This document shows, in pieces, positions 13,118 to 13,289 of a DNA stretch of 13,289 nt. The translations under genes were made by a program, and so were the position numbers. The stretch's first letter is position 1, and each line of letters begins with the position of its first letter. The stretch lies in assembly GCA_964508225.1 (NCBI GenBank), contig CAZDRX010000026.1, positions 1-13,289 of the forward strand, written 5' to 3'. Source of the stretch: CAZDRX01 sp964508225. Lineage in GTDB: Bacteria > Patescibacteriota > Gracilibacteria > Peribacterales > Peribacteraceae. Below the pieces are notes generated by a model. The model did not search any database and was not told where the DNA came from. It saw nothing but the letters and a program-made list of their open reading frames with translations.

Positions 13118-13289
13118 TAAGGAGATGTTCCATGCGCAGGTTCTCCTACACATACCTTGTTACGACTTAGTCCCAATCAATAGCTTCACCGTGGTACCCC
13201 CTCTTGCGAGTAAAGGTGCTTCAGGTGCTTCTATCTTTCATGACTTGACGGGCGGTGAGTACAAGACCCAGGAACATATTCACCGTGAC
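13118..13289 (-). rRNA. rrs: 16S ribosomal RNA, 3' end (partial)
   Basis: The reverse strand contains the conserved 16S 3' landmarks in order: GTCACGGTGAAT, CTTGTACTCACCGCCCGTCA, helix 44, AAGTCGTAACAAGGTA and the tail AACATCTCCTTA. About 172 nt lie in the window; the rest is to the right. In E. coli numbering, A1396 is U. The top of helix 44 shows compensated pairs (1409 A-U 1491, 1410 G-C 1490, 1411 U-A 1489), while A1408, A1492 and A1493 are kept, so the gene looks functional. The anti-SD core CCUCC is UCUCC. The 3' end is set by analogy with CUCCUUA. Confidence 0.95.

Noticed and set aside
1..13289. CRISPR array, insertion sequence or transposase
   Set aside because: No regularly spaced repeats, no transposase motifs and no terminal repeats with target duplications were seen.

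Overview
The window reads as a piece of bacterial chromosome, probably from a member of the candidate phyla radiation (CPR), most likely near the Peregrinibacteria/Peribacteria. The evidence is the 3' end of a 16S rRNA gene at the right edge, on the minus strand. It has CPR-like departures from the usual bacterial sequence: A1396 read as U, an A-U pair at 1409-1491, and a tail ending AACATCTCCTTA instead of ATCACCTCCTTA. Coding DNA is GC-rich, intergenic promoters are AT-rich, and most proteins resist recognition. The taxonomic guess comes from memory of such 16S sequences, not from a search.

Layout, left to right. (1) 1-756, minus: a phage Gp37/Gp68 (DUF5131) three-cysteine protein, cut off by the window edge a few residues before its end. 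(2) 757-940: divergent intergenic region with a good promoter for the next gene. (3) 941-5680, plus: a giant 1579-residue helical protein of unknown function with degenerate tandem repeats. (4) 5664-5754: bidirectional terminator and a second strong hairpin between convergent transcription units. (5) 8717 to 5775, minus: a two-gene operon. The first gene encodes a protein with two copies of a helix-turn-helix-like repeat. The second encodes a GHKL-superfamily ATPase with Ig-like domains in its C-terminal half. The operon has a consensus promoter, a structured leader of about 137 nt and a Shine-Dalgarno (SD) site. (6) 9519 to 8968, minus: a small basic, probably DNA-binding protein with its own promoter, SD and terminator. 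(7) 11448 to 9661, minus: a 595-residue protein with a methyltransferase-like Rossmann core, expressed from a consensus promoter that predicts a leaderless mRNA. (8) 11565-12431, plus: a short SufD-like Fe-S assembly protein. (9) 12787 to 12428, minus: a small unknown protein whose stop codon overlaps that of SufD. (10) 12788-13117: 16S trailer rich in inverted repeats, with no tRNA or 23S gene. (11) 13118-13289, minus: 16S rRNA 3' end.

How the parts work together. The best candidate for an undescribed system is the HTH-repeat/GHKL-Ig operon at 5775-8717. It is tightly coupled (6 nt between genes) and has a complete ATPase motif set, an unusual β-sandwich tail and its own structured leader. 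The giant repeat protein next to it is convergent and separated by a terminator, so it need not be functionally linked. Window-wide oddities are leaderless or SD-less starts alongside an altered anti-SD, complete absence of TGA stop codons (five TAG, two TAA), and -10 elements sitting inside small inverted repeats.
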